A stretch of 64,000 nt of DNA from Hexactinellida sp. DTS-2022 (taxonomy: Eukaryota > Porifera > Hexactinellida): NCBI GenBank assembly GCA_028753945.1, contig JAPNXP010000001.1, positions 6,128,501 to 6,192,500 of the forward strand. Direction: 5' to 3'. The notes under the pieces were generated by a model, which had not been told where the DNA came from, did no database searches, and saw only the letters and a program-made list of their open reading frames with translations. This document shows positions 1 through 11,700 of this stretch, piece after piece (the first letter of the stretch is position 1; each line of letters begins with the position of its first letter). The translations under genes were made by a program, and so were the position numbers.

Positions 1-568
1 TTATCAACAATTGATTGTGGTACACAGTTGCTTCAATCATTAGCCTTTATTGCAGGCTATACTGTCCATCAGTACCTGAAACAAACAAAACCGTGTCATG
101 TCTGTACATATGCTAACAGTTGATAAAGAATTTCTCCTTGATTTAGACCTGGACTCTCAGTATAAACTTCTGCAGCTAACGTACCGTGGCGGACTTAAAT
201 ATCCATCTGAGCCTTTTTTAAATTCCATATTTGTTATATGGAAGACCTTTAGTGCCATCGAAAACAATAAAGAGCTGATGGCGAAGCTTGTAAGTGGACC
301 TTCTAGAAAAATACTAGTTGAACTCACGTTGATGTATTTGGAAGATAGCGATAATCGTGATCCAAGTATTAGGAAGTCTACTTGTATTAGCTGTGGTGTG
401 TTTAGTTGGAACATCTTATCGAAGCTCGTCCTTACTGCAGCGAATTGCTTTGGTGCAAAAATTAACAATGTTAAGAATTATAACTCGCTGGTTCTTTCAA
501 AAAGTATAGAAAGCGTAAATTTAAGAAATTCTCTTAATTATGTGTCTACTTATTTGTATTTACCATGA
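1..568 (+). pseudogene. P-element transposase C-terminus, frameshifted (copy 1)
   Basis: The first frame (1 to about 100) reads a stretch with LAFIAGY and CHVC, matching the C-terminal zinc-knuckle-like segment of the other P transposases here (LAFIAGYA, CLIC or CILC). The frame breaks just after CHVC. The next frame (about 107-568) resumes at TVDKEF and runs through the conserved RGGLKYPSE segment to a stop. A one-base indel near 105 explains this. The downstream part ends in KNYNSLVLSKS, matching KNYNVLVLKRD of P-A1, so the gene's 3' end is here. It is a relic: the upstream catalytic part lies off the window, and in copy 2 it is replaced by the duplication junction. Function would have been transposase, nuclear, DNA-binding. 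Confidence 0.8.
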
Positions 569-932
569 TTTGTATTACTCTGTTATTCTTATTTCTATTA
601 AGTAGTTAAGTGTGTCGTGTGTCACTGCTAGAGCCAGAGATAGAAAGAGGAGAGAGGAAAGAAAGCAAATAATTGTGTATTATTTACTGTATATTAATAC
701 ATAAATTGTACTGTTTGTGTTTATTATTACTATTAAATTATGAAAATCCAATCACCGTTCTCATTACAGCTAATACTAATCACGGGCTAGCACGGCTGAG
801 TTATGTTTACGACCTAGAGACCCATAAAGAACTTAGTAGTTCAATATAGAAAACATTAAAAAATTAAAATTTCCCATCTTCTTGTGCATCCCTGGTACAT
901 CTACTGTCAGGCCATATATAGAGTAGGCTATG
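1..932 (+). mobile_element. P-B1: 3' remnant of a P element, copy 1
   Basis: The fragment holds the C-terminal coding part of a P-type transposase (see the pseudogene entry) followed by noncoding sequence, and ends in a terminal inverted repeat arm at about 885-932. Read from the outside in, that arm starts CATAGCCTAC, as P-B2 and P-C do, and has the shared block ACCAGGGATG further in. The 5' part and the left arm lie outside the window. No target duplication can be read because only one end is present. Confidence 0.75.
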
Positions 933-1116
933 GTTCAAAGATGTAATCAAAAATCGTGACCCCAGGTGCACATCTGTAACCCATGATTCACCTATCCTGA
1001 CAATTTGGGCTTTTATTTAATAACACTCTGTTCTGTGGAGAGGATACGGACTAAAATACCAAGGCAGTCATTCCAATACTGGGCCACTATACTGTCACGT
1101 AGTGATAAGCTCCAGG
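933..1116 (+). repeat. Interspersed repeat with motif AATCGTRACCCCAGGTGC (copy 1)
   Basis: Between the P-B1 end and the P-A2 start lies about 180 bp related to sequence at about 43536-43720, including the downstream phrases on an uneven GCCACTATACT motif. Shorter related pieces starting with the same phrase lie at about 41250 and 42072. I see no coding potential. It may be the tail of an older element into which the P elements inserted. Confidence 0.5.
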
Positions 1117-1312
1117 AATAGCATTCTATACACAAGGCAATGGTGGTCACTAAAATTTTGGACCAGGGATTGGTTAAGTACTTCAAAACAACATTTTCTA
1201 AAATGGTAATTTGTTCAATTTTCCATTAATTTTAGCTACCCTCATCATCCTGACAACACATTATTGTCAATTAAATTGATTGGAAAATATAGGGAGTTTA
1301 ATATATAATATA

Positions 1313-2217
1313 CTAGCCGAAAAGCCGCCCTCCGGGCGGCGTTCTTCTGCTAGTTTACTACGCTTTGTATTTCGTGGTAAGTTTAATTTTCACGTTTTAA
1401 TCGCTTTCTCGCTGTATTGGGCGTTTGTTTACAATCATTACCAACACGCGAACGTTTTTTAAGTGGCATACGTAATAGTTGAATAACAGGTTTGGATTTT
1501 GTATGTAAATTATGACTGAAGTTGGAAAATATGTCAATCCGATCTATATATAGTCAGGTTCTTTTATTATGAACATTTAAAGGACCAAAAATGTGTTCAT
1601 AATAGAGAGACTTCATAATAAGCGAACTCAACTTAATACAACCCTATGTAAGTTGTTAAATTGGGACCATAAGGCTTGTTCATAATAAAAAATCTTCACA
1701 TTAAGCAGACGAAATCTTGTTCATAATAAGCAGACCTGACTGTATAGCAATAGGTATGACTATTAAATTGTCCAACAACACAAATGTAAGGTTGAATTTT
1801 ATTGGTCTATATGTATATTCAATTGTTGTTTATATTATGGGAAATCATAATGGAATACTGAACACAAATAACTGATTGGATGAATTAATTTACTCTCGCC
1901 CAATTAAATCACAGTCTCAGTTAGGCATTCTATACTGCACACTTAACAATTGATAGAGACATAAAAATCCTTTTATACGAATTGAATGCTAGATGCTAAT
2001 CCATACTGGAAAACCCTCGAATTTAATAGGCCTCTAGGTTTTGTCACCTTGGGGATGGGAAGATGTGAATATTTTTCTTAAAAATTCCTTATCTGGAGTG
2101 GTGAGATAATTCCTAGACAATATGCAAAATTTGGTACAGATCGGTTCAGGAATCTCAGAGAGATGTGAGGACAGACAGACAGACAGACAGACAGACATTA
2201 TATTTTATATATATAGA
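1313..2217 (-). mobile_element. Non-autonomous Helitron, 905 bp (copy 1)
   Basis: On the minus strand it starts TCTATATATATAAA and ends CTAG, inserted between host A and T with no duplication. Near the 3' end is a strong GC hairpin (about 1325-1342, arms GCCGCCC / GGGCGGC). The 5' part carries a GACA/TGTC microsatellite (about 2170-2200) and the words GTCCTCACATCTC and ACCAAATTT. Both occur at the same place in the Helitron at 24309, so the two are one family. The uninterrupted host sequence is visible in P-A1's left end (about 4540-4560), though it differs there by a few bases of TA repeat. No Rep/helicase coding is present. Confidence 0.8.
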
Positions 2218-2347
2218 TAATACAGTATACTCATACAAACAAAGATATTGATATAAATGTTATTATTATACTAAGGAGCTTAAGACATAAATACGTAAAT
2301 AGAGATATACTTCTAAGAGGGAGTAGCCACACTTAATACATCTACAG

Positions 2348-2460
2348 CAGTGGTTCCCAACCTGGGAACCATGGATCCCTTAGGGGTCCACGGATGGCTG
2401 TAAGGGGTCCACAGAATGACTATAGGGGGTCCACGGTTGAAAAAGGTTCGGGAATCGCTG
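2348..2460. mobile_element. hAT-type MITE, 113 bp, TSD ATCTACAG (copy 1)
   Basis: Imperfect inverted ends CAGTGGTTCCCAACC and CAGCGATTCCCGAACC are flanked by a perfect 8 bp duplication ATCTACAG (2340-2347, 2461-2468). The related P-A1 left end at about 4675-4690 shows the empty site with one ATCTACAG. The inside has three GGGGTCCAC-like repeats, typical of MITEs mobilised by ZBED/Buster-like hAT transposases. Noncoding. Confidence 0.92.
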
Positions 2461-2547
2461 ATCTACAGGAACAGCAGCAGGTTGACTGAATAAAACTAAC
2501 AGAAATAAAGAAAAATTAATTCTTGAATTTAGTAAGCTTACTAGTAC

Positions 2548-4355
2548 TGTTTCATTATATATTGACACGCATGATATATTGACACGCTTAACATATGATA
2601 CATACATACACCATGGATATTATATTACCATGATATATTGACACGCTTTTAACGTGCTGCGGTTTGCATCTTCCCATTGACTTGCATTTGTTGCATTGTG
2701 TTTTCTTACTTACTTGCATTTGTTGTATTGTGTTATCTTGCTTACTTGTATTTGTTAGAATGAGTTTTCATTAACAACCATATTTTGTTAAGTAACTAGT
2801 ACATTACCCAATCATTGTATAACGTGGTTGTGGTTTCACTATGAGCAAGGAATGAATAGATGTTTATTCGTTATTCATTCTCACAAATTTAATCCAACAA
2901 TTCCAACAAAACAAATGCAAAAACTATAACAATGACTACTTAGAATTCCAACAAATGCTGTGGCCCCATAAACTGCAACATTATTGATAATTTACTATAA
3001 ACTAATCGGATCTGATTAGGAAGAAATATAACTCGATATTCTTCGGAATTTATGGTCTTGGAACTCAGTACACGTATATTGAAAGTATGCTAATCAACTG
3101 AAATAGATTCTGTTGATTGTGCAAATTTGTAAGATTGGTATTCACAAGTCTTCATTCTTGTAACGGGCTCAAAATGGTGATCATAGTTGGTAATATAGAG
3201 GCACACTGATCCTGGAGACTTGCAACCAGAGTAGCGTAGCCACTCAATTCTTGTCCATCGATGTTCAGGACTATGTTGCTTGTTTGCGACGAATATATCT
3301 GCATTTAGCATTCTCGAAACATTTATAATTTCCACGTCAGTTGCCCATATACCAATCTCGGTCATTGCTGATCGCTTGAGGTAGGCCAAAGGTGAGGTGT
3401 CCTGATAAAACTTTGTTCTAAGATACTCTTTGGCAAACTCTTTCCCTTCGGTCACTATAAATCTGCAAATTTCTCCTCGTAGTCGTTCGTGATACTCTTG
3501 ACTACCAGTAATTGCTTGAGAAACACATCTGAAAAAACAGTTTCCATCTTTTACGATCGGATCCCATTGCCATGGTATTAGATTTGAGAGATGCTGTTCT
3601 GAAAGGGCCCTATGTTGTTCAATCTCTCTGAAAAATTTCAATTCCAGCTTGTTGCATATTTCTTGTTGCCAAACCATTGTAATAGGGTGATAACATGGGT
3701 TGAATTTGGAGGGCTGTAAAAGTGAAATTCTGCACGGAGAGGAAGTGATAGTTGGCGAAGTACTGAAATGGATCTTTTCAAGCTTTTCACAGACCTATCG
3801 AACATTAAATGAACAACTTTAAAATTCGGAGTTAATTTTCTGAGTTATGAACTTACCACTGGATAGAGAACTTTATGTGCATATTCAATACATAATCTGC
3901 TATCTGAATTAGCTTTGAATGCCTCTTGAGCCCAATTGAGAAGTATTTCCATCATCACTTCTCTCTATGAATACATTTATTCGGACAATCACAATAGGTG
4001 TACGTATATTGATAAAATGTTAACTAACATTCATCATAATTGTATTAAAGCATAAATTTACCATTGTAAATGCTTCAGTATCTTTAAGAAAGGAGAATAT
4101 CATTGTGTAGGTTGGACACATTTGTTTCTTTGGGGTATTATGTAGCTGTTCATGGAGCGGAGAGTACGAGGTACAATTCTTCAAGCTGTCGATGATTTCG
4201 CCCTAAGGTAATACAAATCTTTTTAATAATGCTATATTGTTGGGTGTTTGTTTGTAACCACGATTTCATAAACTCTTAGTATATTAGGTGAAACCATCAA
4301 AAATAATTTACCTGGAGATATTTCAGATCATTGATTATAGCGTCATGAGTGATAC
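2548..4355 (-). mobile_element. Ginger-2, 3' portion (copy 1)
   Basis: This is the duplicate of 7477-9284: the TIR (2548-2646), about 440 bp without a gene (2650-3089), and exons 8b-11 of the integrase-OTU gene. It stops at the CGTAGAC duplication (4356-4362), where the P-A1 fragment starts. The integrase half of the gene is not present in copy 1, so this copy cannot code for a transposase. Confidence 0.9.
3090..4355 (-). pseudogene. OTU half of Ginger-2 gene, duplicated fragment
   Basis: The same exons as in copy 2: 4312-4355 (part of exon 8), 4062-4202, 3857-3964 and 3090-3794. The last exon encodes an OTU cysteine protease domain with the catalytic motif KDGNCFFRC (Asp and Cys) and the C-terminal NYDHHFEPV (His). 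The triad is complete, so the deubiquitinase fold may be intact. However, the gene's start, zinc finger and DDE core are missing from this copy, because the duplication broke within P-A1. Expression would need a new promoter. See the entry at 8019-15956 for the full gene. Confidence 0.85.
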
Positions 4356-4362
4356 CGTAGAC

Positions 4363-4868
4363 CATAGCATTCTATACACTAAGGCAATGGTGGTCACTGA
4401 AAAATTTGGACCAGGGATTGGTTAAGTACTTCAAAACAACATTTTCTAAAATGATAATTTGTTCAATTTTCCCATTAATTTTAGCTACCCTCATCATCCT
4501 GACAACATATTATTGTCAATTAAAACGATTGGAAAATATAAGGAGTTTAATATATAATACAGTATACTCATACAAACACAGAAATTGATATAAATGTTAT
4601 TATGATACTAAGGAGCTTAAGACAGCAATACGTAATAGAGATATACTTCTAAGAGGGAGTAGTCACACTTAATACATCTACAGGAACAGCAACAGGTTGA
4701 CTGAATAAAACTAAAAGAAATAAAGAAAATTAATTCTTGAATTTAGTAAGCTTACTATTATCACGCTTCAATACTAGTACATTATAATTCTTAACTCTAT
4801 TAGATAATAAACAGTTGGAAACAGTGAGAAAAAGTTTTCGTAGAATGTCCCACCGCGATACATTGCAT
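4363..4868 (-). mobile_element. P-A1 left 506 bp (copy 1 of the duplication)
   Basis: This duplicates 9292-9797: the terminal arm CATAGCATTC..., the 3' noncoding region and the last codons of the P-A1 transposase (minus strand, ending at 4730). It is cut at 4868 and fused there to plus-strand P-B1 coding sequence. Two transposase C-termini therefore face each other tail to tail across the duplication junction. Confidence 0.9.
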
Positions 4869-5861
4869 AGCGTACTCCACTACTGATGGTGAGTTCAATT
4901 TGGAGCCATTTCTTGATGCGATTAATGATTTATCAACAATTGATTGTGGTACACAGTTGCTTCAATCATTAGCCTTTATTGCAGGCTATACTGTCCATCA
5001 GTACCTGAAACAAACAAAACCGTGTCATGTCTGTACATATGCTAACAGTTGATAAAGAATTTCTCCTTGATTTAGACCTGGACTCTCAGTATAAACTTCT
5101 GCAGCTAACGTACCGTGGCGGACTTAAATATCCATCTGAGCCTTTTTTAAATTCCATATTTGTTATATGGAAGACCTTTAGTGCCATCGAAAACAATAAA
5201 GAGCTGATGGCGAAGCTTGTAAGTGGACCTTCTAGAAAAATACTAGTTGAACTCACGTTGATGTATTTGGAAGATAGCGATAATCGTGATCCAAGTATTA
5301 GGAAGTCTACTTGTATTAGCTGTGGTGTGTTTAGTTGGAACATCTTATCGAAGCTCGTCCTTACTGCAGCGAATTGCTTTGGTGCAAAAATTAACAATGT
5401 TAAGAATTATAACTCGCTGGTTCTTTCAAAAAGTATAGAAAGCGTAAATTTAAGAAATTCTCTTAATTATGTGTCTACTTATTTGTATTTACCATGATTT
5501 GTATTACTCTGTTATTCTTATTTCTATTAAGTAGTTAAGTGTGTCGTGTGTCACTGCTAGAGCCAGAGATAGAAAGAGGAGAGAGGAAAGAAAGCAAATA
5601 ATTGTGTATTATTTACTGTATATTAATACATAAATTGTACTGTTTGTGTTTATTATTACTATTAAATTATGAAAATCCAATCACCGTTCTCATTACAGCT
5701 AATACTAATCACGGGCTAGCACGGCTGAGTTATGTTTACGACCTAGAGACCCATAAAGAACTTAGTAGTTCAATATAGAAAACATTAAAAAATTAAAATT
5801 TCCCATCTTCTTGTGCATCCCTGGTACATCTACTGTCAGGCCATATATAGAGTAGGCTATG
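4869..5861 (+). mobile_element. P-B1 3' remnant, copy 2
   Basis: Same content as 1-932 plus 60 bases cut off in copy 1. It includes the coding segment EFNLEPFLDAINDL, which matches EIDLEPFLKAISDL of P-C. The inverted terminal arm ends at 5861 (GGCTATG on the plus strand). Confidence 0.85.
4876..5497 (+). pseudogene. P-element transposase C-terminus, frameshifted (copy 2)
   Basis: The first frame covers DGEFNLEPFLDAIND and SLAFIAGYT with the CHVC pair. A one-base indel near 5034 shifts the frame. The second frame (about 5036-5497) gives the rest, with YRGGLKYPSE and the terminal KNYNSLVL. It is closest to P-B2 and P-C and more distant from P-A1, which reads ECLAFVAGYAVF. The catalytic part is missing, so it is a relic. 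Identical to 1-568. Confidence 0.85.
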
Positions 5862-6045
5862 GTTCAAAGATGTAATCAAAAATCGTGACCCCAGGTGCAC
5901 ATCTGTAACCCATGATTCACCTATCCTGACAATTTGGGCTTTTATTTAATAACACTCTGTTCTGTGGAGAGGATACGGACTAAAATACCAAGGCAGTCAT
6001 TCCAATACTGGGCCACTATACTGTCACGTAGTGATAAGCTCCAGG
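5862..6045 (+). repeat. Interspersed repeat with motif AATCGTRACCCCAGGTGC (copy 2)
   Basis: Second copy of the stretch at 933-1116, with the same relation to about 43536-43720. No gene seen. Confidence 0.5.
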
Positions 6046-6241
6046 AATAGCATTCTATACACAAGGCAATGGTGGTCACTAAAATTTTGGACCAGGGATT
6101 GGTTAAGTACTTCAAAACAACATTTTCTAAAATGGTAATTTGTTCAATTTTCCATTAATTTTAGCTACCCTCATCATCCTGACAACACATTATTGTCAAT
6201 TAAATTGATTGGAAAATATAGGGAGTTTAATATATAATATA

Positions 6242-7146
6242 CTAGCCGAAAAGCCGCCCTCCGGGCGGCGTTCTTCTGCTAGTTTACTACGCTTTGTATT
6301 TCGTGGTAAGTTTAATTTTCACGTTTTAATCGCTTTCTCGCTGTATTGGGCGTTTGTTTACAATCATTACCAACACGCGAACGTTTTTTAAGTGGCATAC
6401 GTAATAGTTGAATAACAGGTTTGGATTTTGTATGTAAATTATGACTGAAGTTGGAAAATATGTCAATCCGATCTATATATAGTCAGGTTCTTTTATTATG
6501 AACATTTAAAGGACCAAAAATGTGTTCATAATAGAGAGACTTCATAATAAGCGAACTCAACTTAATACAACCCTATGTAAGTTGTTAAATTGGGACCATA
6601 AGGCTTGTTCATAATAAAAAATCTTCACATTAAGCAGACGAAATCTTGTTCATAATAAGCAGACCTGACTGTATAGCAATAGGTATGACTATTAAATTGT
6701 CCAACAACACAAATGTAAGGTTGAATTTTATTGGTCTATATGTATATTCAATTGTTGTTTATATTATGGGAAATCATAATGGAATACTGAACACAAATAA
6801 CTGATTGGATGAATTAATTTACTCTCGCCCAATTAAATCACAGTCTCAGTTAGGCATTCTATACTGCACACTTAACAATTGATAGAGACATAAAAATCCT
6901 TTTATACGAATTGAATGCTAGATGCTAATCCATACTGGAAAACCCTCGAATTTAATAGGCCTCTAGGTTTTGTCACCTTGGGGATGGGAAGATGTGAATA
7001 TTTTTCTTAAAAATTCCTTATCTGGAGTGGTGAGATAATTCCTAGACAATATGCAAAATTTGGTACAGATCGGTTCAGGAATCTCAGAGAGATGTGAGGA
7101 CAGACAGACAGACAGACAGACAGACATTATATTTTATATATATAGA
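6242..7146 (-). mobile_element. Non-autonomous Helitron, 905 bp (copy 2)
   Basis: Same as 1313-2217: minus-strand 5' TC..., GC hairpin close to the 3' end, terminal CTAG, insertion between A and T, no target duplication. Noncoding. Confidence 0.8.
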
Positions 7147-7276
7147 TAATACAGTATACTCATACAAACAAAGATATTGATATAAATGTTATTATTATAC
7201 TAAGGAGCTTAAGACATAAATACGTAAATAGAGATATACTTCTAAGAGGGAGTAGCCACACTTAATACATCTACAG

Positions 7277-7389
7277 CAGTGGTTCCCAACCTGGGAACCA
7301 TGGATCCCTTAGGGGTCCACGGATGGCTGTAAGGGGTCCACAGAATGACTATAGGGGGTCCACGGTTGAAAAAGGTTCGGGAATCGCTG
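7277..7389. mobile_element. hAT-type MITE, 113 bp, TSD ATCTACAG (copy 2)
   Basis: Same element as 2348-2460, with duplications at 7269-7276 and 7390-7397. The empty site is in P-A1 at about 9604-9614. Confidence 0.92.
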
Positions 7390-7476
7390 ATCTACAGGAA
7401 CAGCAGCAGGTTGACTGAATAAAACTAACAGAAATAAAGAAAAATTAATTCTTGAATTTAGTAAGCTTACTAGTAC

Positions 7477-7575
7477 TGTTTCATTATATATTGACACGCA
7501 TGATATATTGACACGCTTAACATATGATACATACATACACCATGGATATTATATTACCATGATATATTGACACGC
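7477..7575 (+). repeat. Ginger-2 left TIR, 99 bp
   Basis: Contains three copies of TATATTGACACGC, two of them about 21 bp apart near the tip and a third near the inner end. The partner is 16183-16281; copy 1 has it at 2548-2646. The motif resembles TATTTTGAGACGC in the Ginger-1 TIR and is a candidate transposase-binding site. Confidence 0.93.
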
Positions 7576-8018
7576 TTTTAACGTGCTGCGGTTTGCATCT
7601 TCCCATTGACTTGCATTTGTTGCATTGTGTTTTCTTACTTACTTGCATTTGTTGTATTGTGTTATCTTGCTTACTTGTATTTGTTAGAATGAGTTTTCAT
7701 TAACAACCATATTTTGTTAAGTAACTAGTACATTACCCAATCATTGTATAACGTGGTTGTGGTTTCACTATGAGCAAGGAATGAATAGATGTTTATTCGT
7801 TATTCATTCTCACAAATTTAATCCAACAATTCCAACAAAACAAATGCAAAAACTATAACAATGACTACTTAGAATTCCAACAAATGCTGTGGCCCCATAA
7901 ACTGCAACATTATTGATAATTTACTATAAACTAATCGGATCTGATTAGGAAGAAATATAACTCGATATTCTTCGGAATTTATGGTCTTGGAACTCAGTAC
8001 ACGTATATTGAAAGTATG

Positions 8019-8723
8019 CTAATCAACTGAAATAGATTCTGTTGATTGTGCAAATTTGTAAGATTGGTATTCACAAGTCTTCATTCTTGTAACGGGCTCA
8101 AAATGGTGATCATAGTTGGTAATATAGAGGCACACTGATCCTGGAGACTTGCAACCAGAGTAGCGTAGCCACTCAATTCTTGTCCATCGATGTTCAGGAC
8201 TATGTTGCTTGTTTGCGACGAATATATCTGCATTTAGCATTCTCGAAACATTTATAATTTCCACGTCAGTTGCCCATATACCAATCTCGGTCATTGCTGA
8301 TCGCTTGAGGTAGGCCAAAGGTGAGGTGTCCTGATAAAACTTTGTTCTAAGATACTCTTTGGCAAACTCTTTCCCTTCGGTCACTATAAATCTGCAAATT
8401 TCTCCTCGTAGTCGTTCGTGATACTCTTGACTACCAGTAATTGCTTGAGAAACACATCTGAAAAAACAGTTTCCATCTTTTACGATCGGATCCCATTGCC
8501 ATGGTATTAGATTTGAGAGATGCTGTTCTGAAAGGGCCCTATGTTGTTCAATCTCTCTGAAAAATTTCAATTCCAGCTTGTTGCATATTTCTTGTTGCCA
8601 AACCATTGTAATAGGGTGATAACATGGGTTGAATTTGGAGGGCTGTAAAAGTGAAATTCTGCACGGAGAGGAAGTGATAGTTGGCGAAGTACTGAAATGG
8701 ATCTTTTCAAGCTTTTCACAGAC
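8019..8723 (-). CDS. Last exon of Ginger-2 gene: OTU cysteine protease domain
   Basis: This exon is open from its acceptor (AG|GTCTGTG) to the stop, 234 codons, so it begins well upstream of the internal ATG at 8606. The OTU core starts about 95 residues in, with WDPIVKDGNCFFRCVSQAI (catalytic Asp and Cys). It continues through RLRGEICRFIV and EIGIWATDVEI, with ADIFVA, and ends with YITNYDHHFEPV, where the second or first His would complete the triad. OTU enzymes cleave ubiquitin chains. In Ginger1 elements an OTU or Ulp1 protease follows the integrase; its role in transposition is not known to me. Confidence 0.9.
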   Translation of the reverse strand, partial: VCEKLEKIHFSTSPTITSSPCRISLLQPSKFNPCYHPITMVWQQEICNKLELKFFREIEQHRALSEQHLSNLIPWQWDPIVKDGNCFFRCVSQAITGSQEYHERLRGEICRFIVTEGKEFAKEYLRTKFYQDTSPLAYLKRSAMTEIGIWATDVEIINVSRMLNADIFVANKQHSPEHRWTRIEWLRYSGCKSPGSVCLYITNYDHHFEPVTRMKTCEYQSYKFAQSTESISVD

Positions 8724-11700
8724 CTATCGAACATTAAATGAACAACTTTAAAATTCGGAGTTAATTTTCTGAGTTATGAACTTACCACTGGATAGAGAAC
8801 TTTATGTGCATATTCAATACATAATCTGCTATCTGAATTAGCTTTGAATGCCTCTTGAGCCCAATTGAGAAGTATTTCCATCATCACTTCTCTCTATGAA
8901 TACATTTATTCGGACAATCACAATAGGTGTACGTATATTGATAAAATGTTAACTAACATTCATCATAATTGTATTAAAGCATAAATTTACCATTGTAAAT
9001 GCTTCAGTATCTTTAAGAAAGGAGAATATCATTGTGTAGGTTGGACACATTTGTTTCTTTGGGGTATTATGTAGCTGTTCATGGAGCGGAGAGTACGAGG
9101 TACAATTCTTCAAGCTGTCGATGATTTCGCCCTAAGGTAATACAAATCTTTTTAATAATGCTATATTGTTGGGTGTTTGTTTGTAACCACGATTTCATAA
9201 ACTCTTAGTATATTAGGTGAAACCATCAAAAATAATTTACCTGGAGATATTTCAGATCATTGATTATAGCGTCATGAGTGATACCGTAGACCATAGCATT
9301 CTATACACTAAGGCAATGGTGGTCACTGAAAAATTTGGACCAGGGATTGGTTAAGTACTTCAAAACAACATTTTCTAAAATGATAATTTGTTCAATTTTC
9401 CCATTAATTTTAGCTACCCTCATCATCCTGACAACATATTATTGTCAATTAAAACGATTGGAAAATATAAGGAGTTTAATATATAATACAGTATACTCAT
9501 ACAAACACAGAAATTGATATAAATGTTATTATGATACTAAGGAGCTTAAGACAGCAATACGTAATAGAGATATACTTCTAAGAGGGAGTAGTCACACTTA
9601 ATACATCTACAGGAACAGCAACAGGTTGACTGAATAAAACTAAAAGAAATAAAGAAAATTAATTCTTGAATTTAGTAAGCTTACTATTATCACGCTTCAA
9701 TACTAGTACATTATAATTCTTAACTCTATTAGATAATAAACAGTTGGAAACAGTGAGAAAAAGTTTTCGTAGAATGTCCCACCGCGATACATTGCATTCA
9801 CATACGAATCTCCAAAGTGTGCTATGCTCTAGTTCCATAGTGGCCCATGCCAGTTGAACAAGTTTTGTACTGGAAGAGCCTGAGTAAAAGTTGTCAAATT
9901 GTTCCCTATGACTGTCAATTTTGCTAAATATATCAAAAATTACCTTAATGCATTCAAGAACATGGCTCGATGGATATTTGAGAGAACCCCTATCTAACAA
10001 TTCTATGAGTATAGACTGACTGCCCATGTCATCATTCACTTGTAAGGATTTTTCAGTACACAGAAATTTCCTGCACAATATACAATTACTAGATTTTTTG
10101 AGATAAGAAAATACAGCATAGCCAGCGACAAACGCGAGGCACTCAACTTGAGATGCTGCCATTTCCGGAAGGCTGATTTCATTTAAGGTTGACAAAAGGA
10201 ATCTACATCAAAACTAGCAGCATGTTCATCGTCATTTGAGTGAAAAAATGTACCTAAATACTCTAAGAGACTAGTAGGTCTCTCAATAGTATCAGATTCT
10301 CTTTTGATCTGAAACAATTTTAGAATATTAGAAAGCTGAAGCCGGCGCTCAGACTCCAGGATTTGGCAATATGAAATGTGATACTGTGAACCTGACATTT
10401 GCCGGTACAAACCAAAATGGTGTTCTAAAGCATCGTTTTGTATCCTTGATGTCAGAAGGTATTTGAAACCATATTTTGTACAAATCAATTCGAGTAGTAA
10501 AGGTAATGCCTTGCAGCTTTGTATAAAACTTTTAAAAGATTGAGGAGATAATTTTCCTTTCGCTGTAGGAAGAGCTCTCCAGCACTCTAACCAAGACACA
10601 AAGTTTTTGAGAAACAATAATCGCGAGTCGTTCAAACACAAGGGTGCAGACATTTCGTCATTAAAACGAATATTCTTCCCTACCCAGTTCACATTAAACA
10701 TTTTCCAAACATCATTGATTAATTTCAAAAATTCAACAGTTTGAGTTTTGTCTACAATGTTCTTTTCCAAGTTATATGCTAACAGTCCCGCTGATGTTGA
10801 TTCGTGAAAAACCCTAAGTGCTAAATTGACATTTTGTCTTTCCAGGCTAGATGGCCAACAGGCTTTTGATGTTAATCTGGGAGCACGCTTGAATAAATTG
10901 CACTTATCCGAATTGAATACAGTTCTTATGTCCTGAAAGGCTGAATAGCATATGGTAGGGTACATAGAATTAGAAAATGAACTGGTATCGATACCAAGTT
11001 CTGAGGTTTTGATGGAAACTCTGAGGTTATTAGGAGGCTTATTTTCGGTATATGTGTAGTCATGAGGTTTGCATTCAGTAAATTTTGGGAAGATAAAGAC
11101 CTTTTCGTAGTCTTTTAAATTGAGCCAATTGTTCCTAACAGACTTAATAATATGCACAACGTCAAAGAATAAAATTAGATCTCTGAATGGATCACATGGA
11201 TGTTTTACTATGGGCATCAGAGATTTTTGGTCAGCTGAAAAAAGTTTAAATAAACTGACATTTAGTGGGTAGTTATCAGTGCATATTGCGTCAACATATA
11301 TATTACATCTTTCGATATCAGAGATAGTTTTTGTAACAATGGGAAAAAGAGCCGTAGCAGAGCTAGAACCGAGAGGGACTAGACGTACAATTGTGGAAAA
11401 TTTTGTCATAAAACTAGATACCATCATAGAAAACACAGTTGTAGGTGGATCTTCCGGATGGTCAATAGAGCCTATTATTTTACCACCTTTATAGCTGGCA
11501 TCACTACGTATGTGTACTTCGTCCATTTGAAGTATGACGTGTCGCTCGCTGTCATTAAATGAGGATGAAAACTCTTTAAGAACATTTAGATAATCGCTAT
11601 CTAAACCGATAGAATTTTTTATTTTGAGGAGATTACGCTCATGTGGTAGAGTTAAACAATTCGAAGATTGAATAAGACGGTAACAAGCTGGTGAAATACC

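Larger units (their letters stand above)
1117..2547 (-). mobile_element. P-A2 left part (copy 1), up to the Ginger insertion
   Basis: The terminal arm starts at 1117 as AATAGCATTC, one base away from the CATAGCATTC end of P-A1, and continues with the same sequence as P-A1 9292 onward. It is interrupted by a Helitron (1313-2217) and a 113 bp MITE (2348-2460). It ends at the GTAC duplication (2544-2547) where Ginger-2 begins. Its coding part would be further right; in this copy it is lost because the tandem unit ends first. Confidence 0.8.
1..9797. repeat. Tandem direct duplication, 4,929 bp unit, copies look identical
   Basis: Positions 1-4868 recur at 4930-9797 with a constant offset of 4,929. 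Every predicted protein in the block is the same in both copies and I saw no mismatch in the stretches compared by eye. The copies part after 4868 / 9797: copy 2 continues into P-A1, while copy 1 joins directly to plus-strand P-element sequence (4869 onward). The repeat unit is therefore 4869-9797, and copy 1 lacks its first 60 bases only because the window begins there. More copies could lie to the left. The block carries the end of P-B1, the left part of P-A2 with its Helitron and MITE, the OTU half of Ginger-2 and the first 506 bp of P-A1. It is either a very recent duplication or an assembly duplication. Confidence 0.95.

Noticed and set aside
157-468. Minus-strand 103-codon ORF (also 5086-5397)
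   Set aside because: Antisense shadow of the P-B1 C-terminal coding segment.
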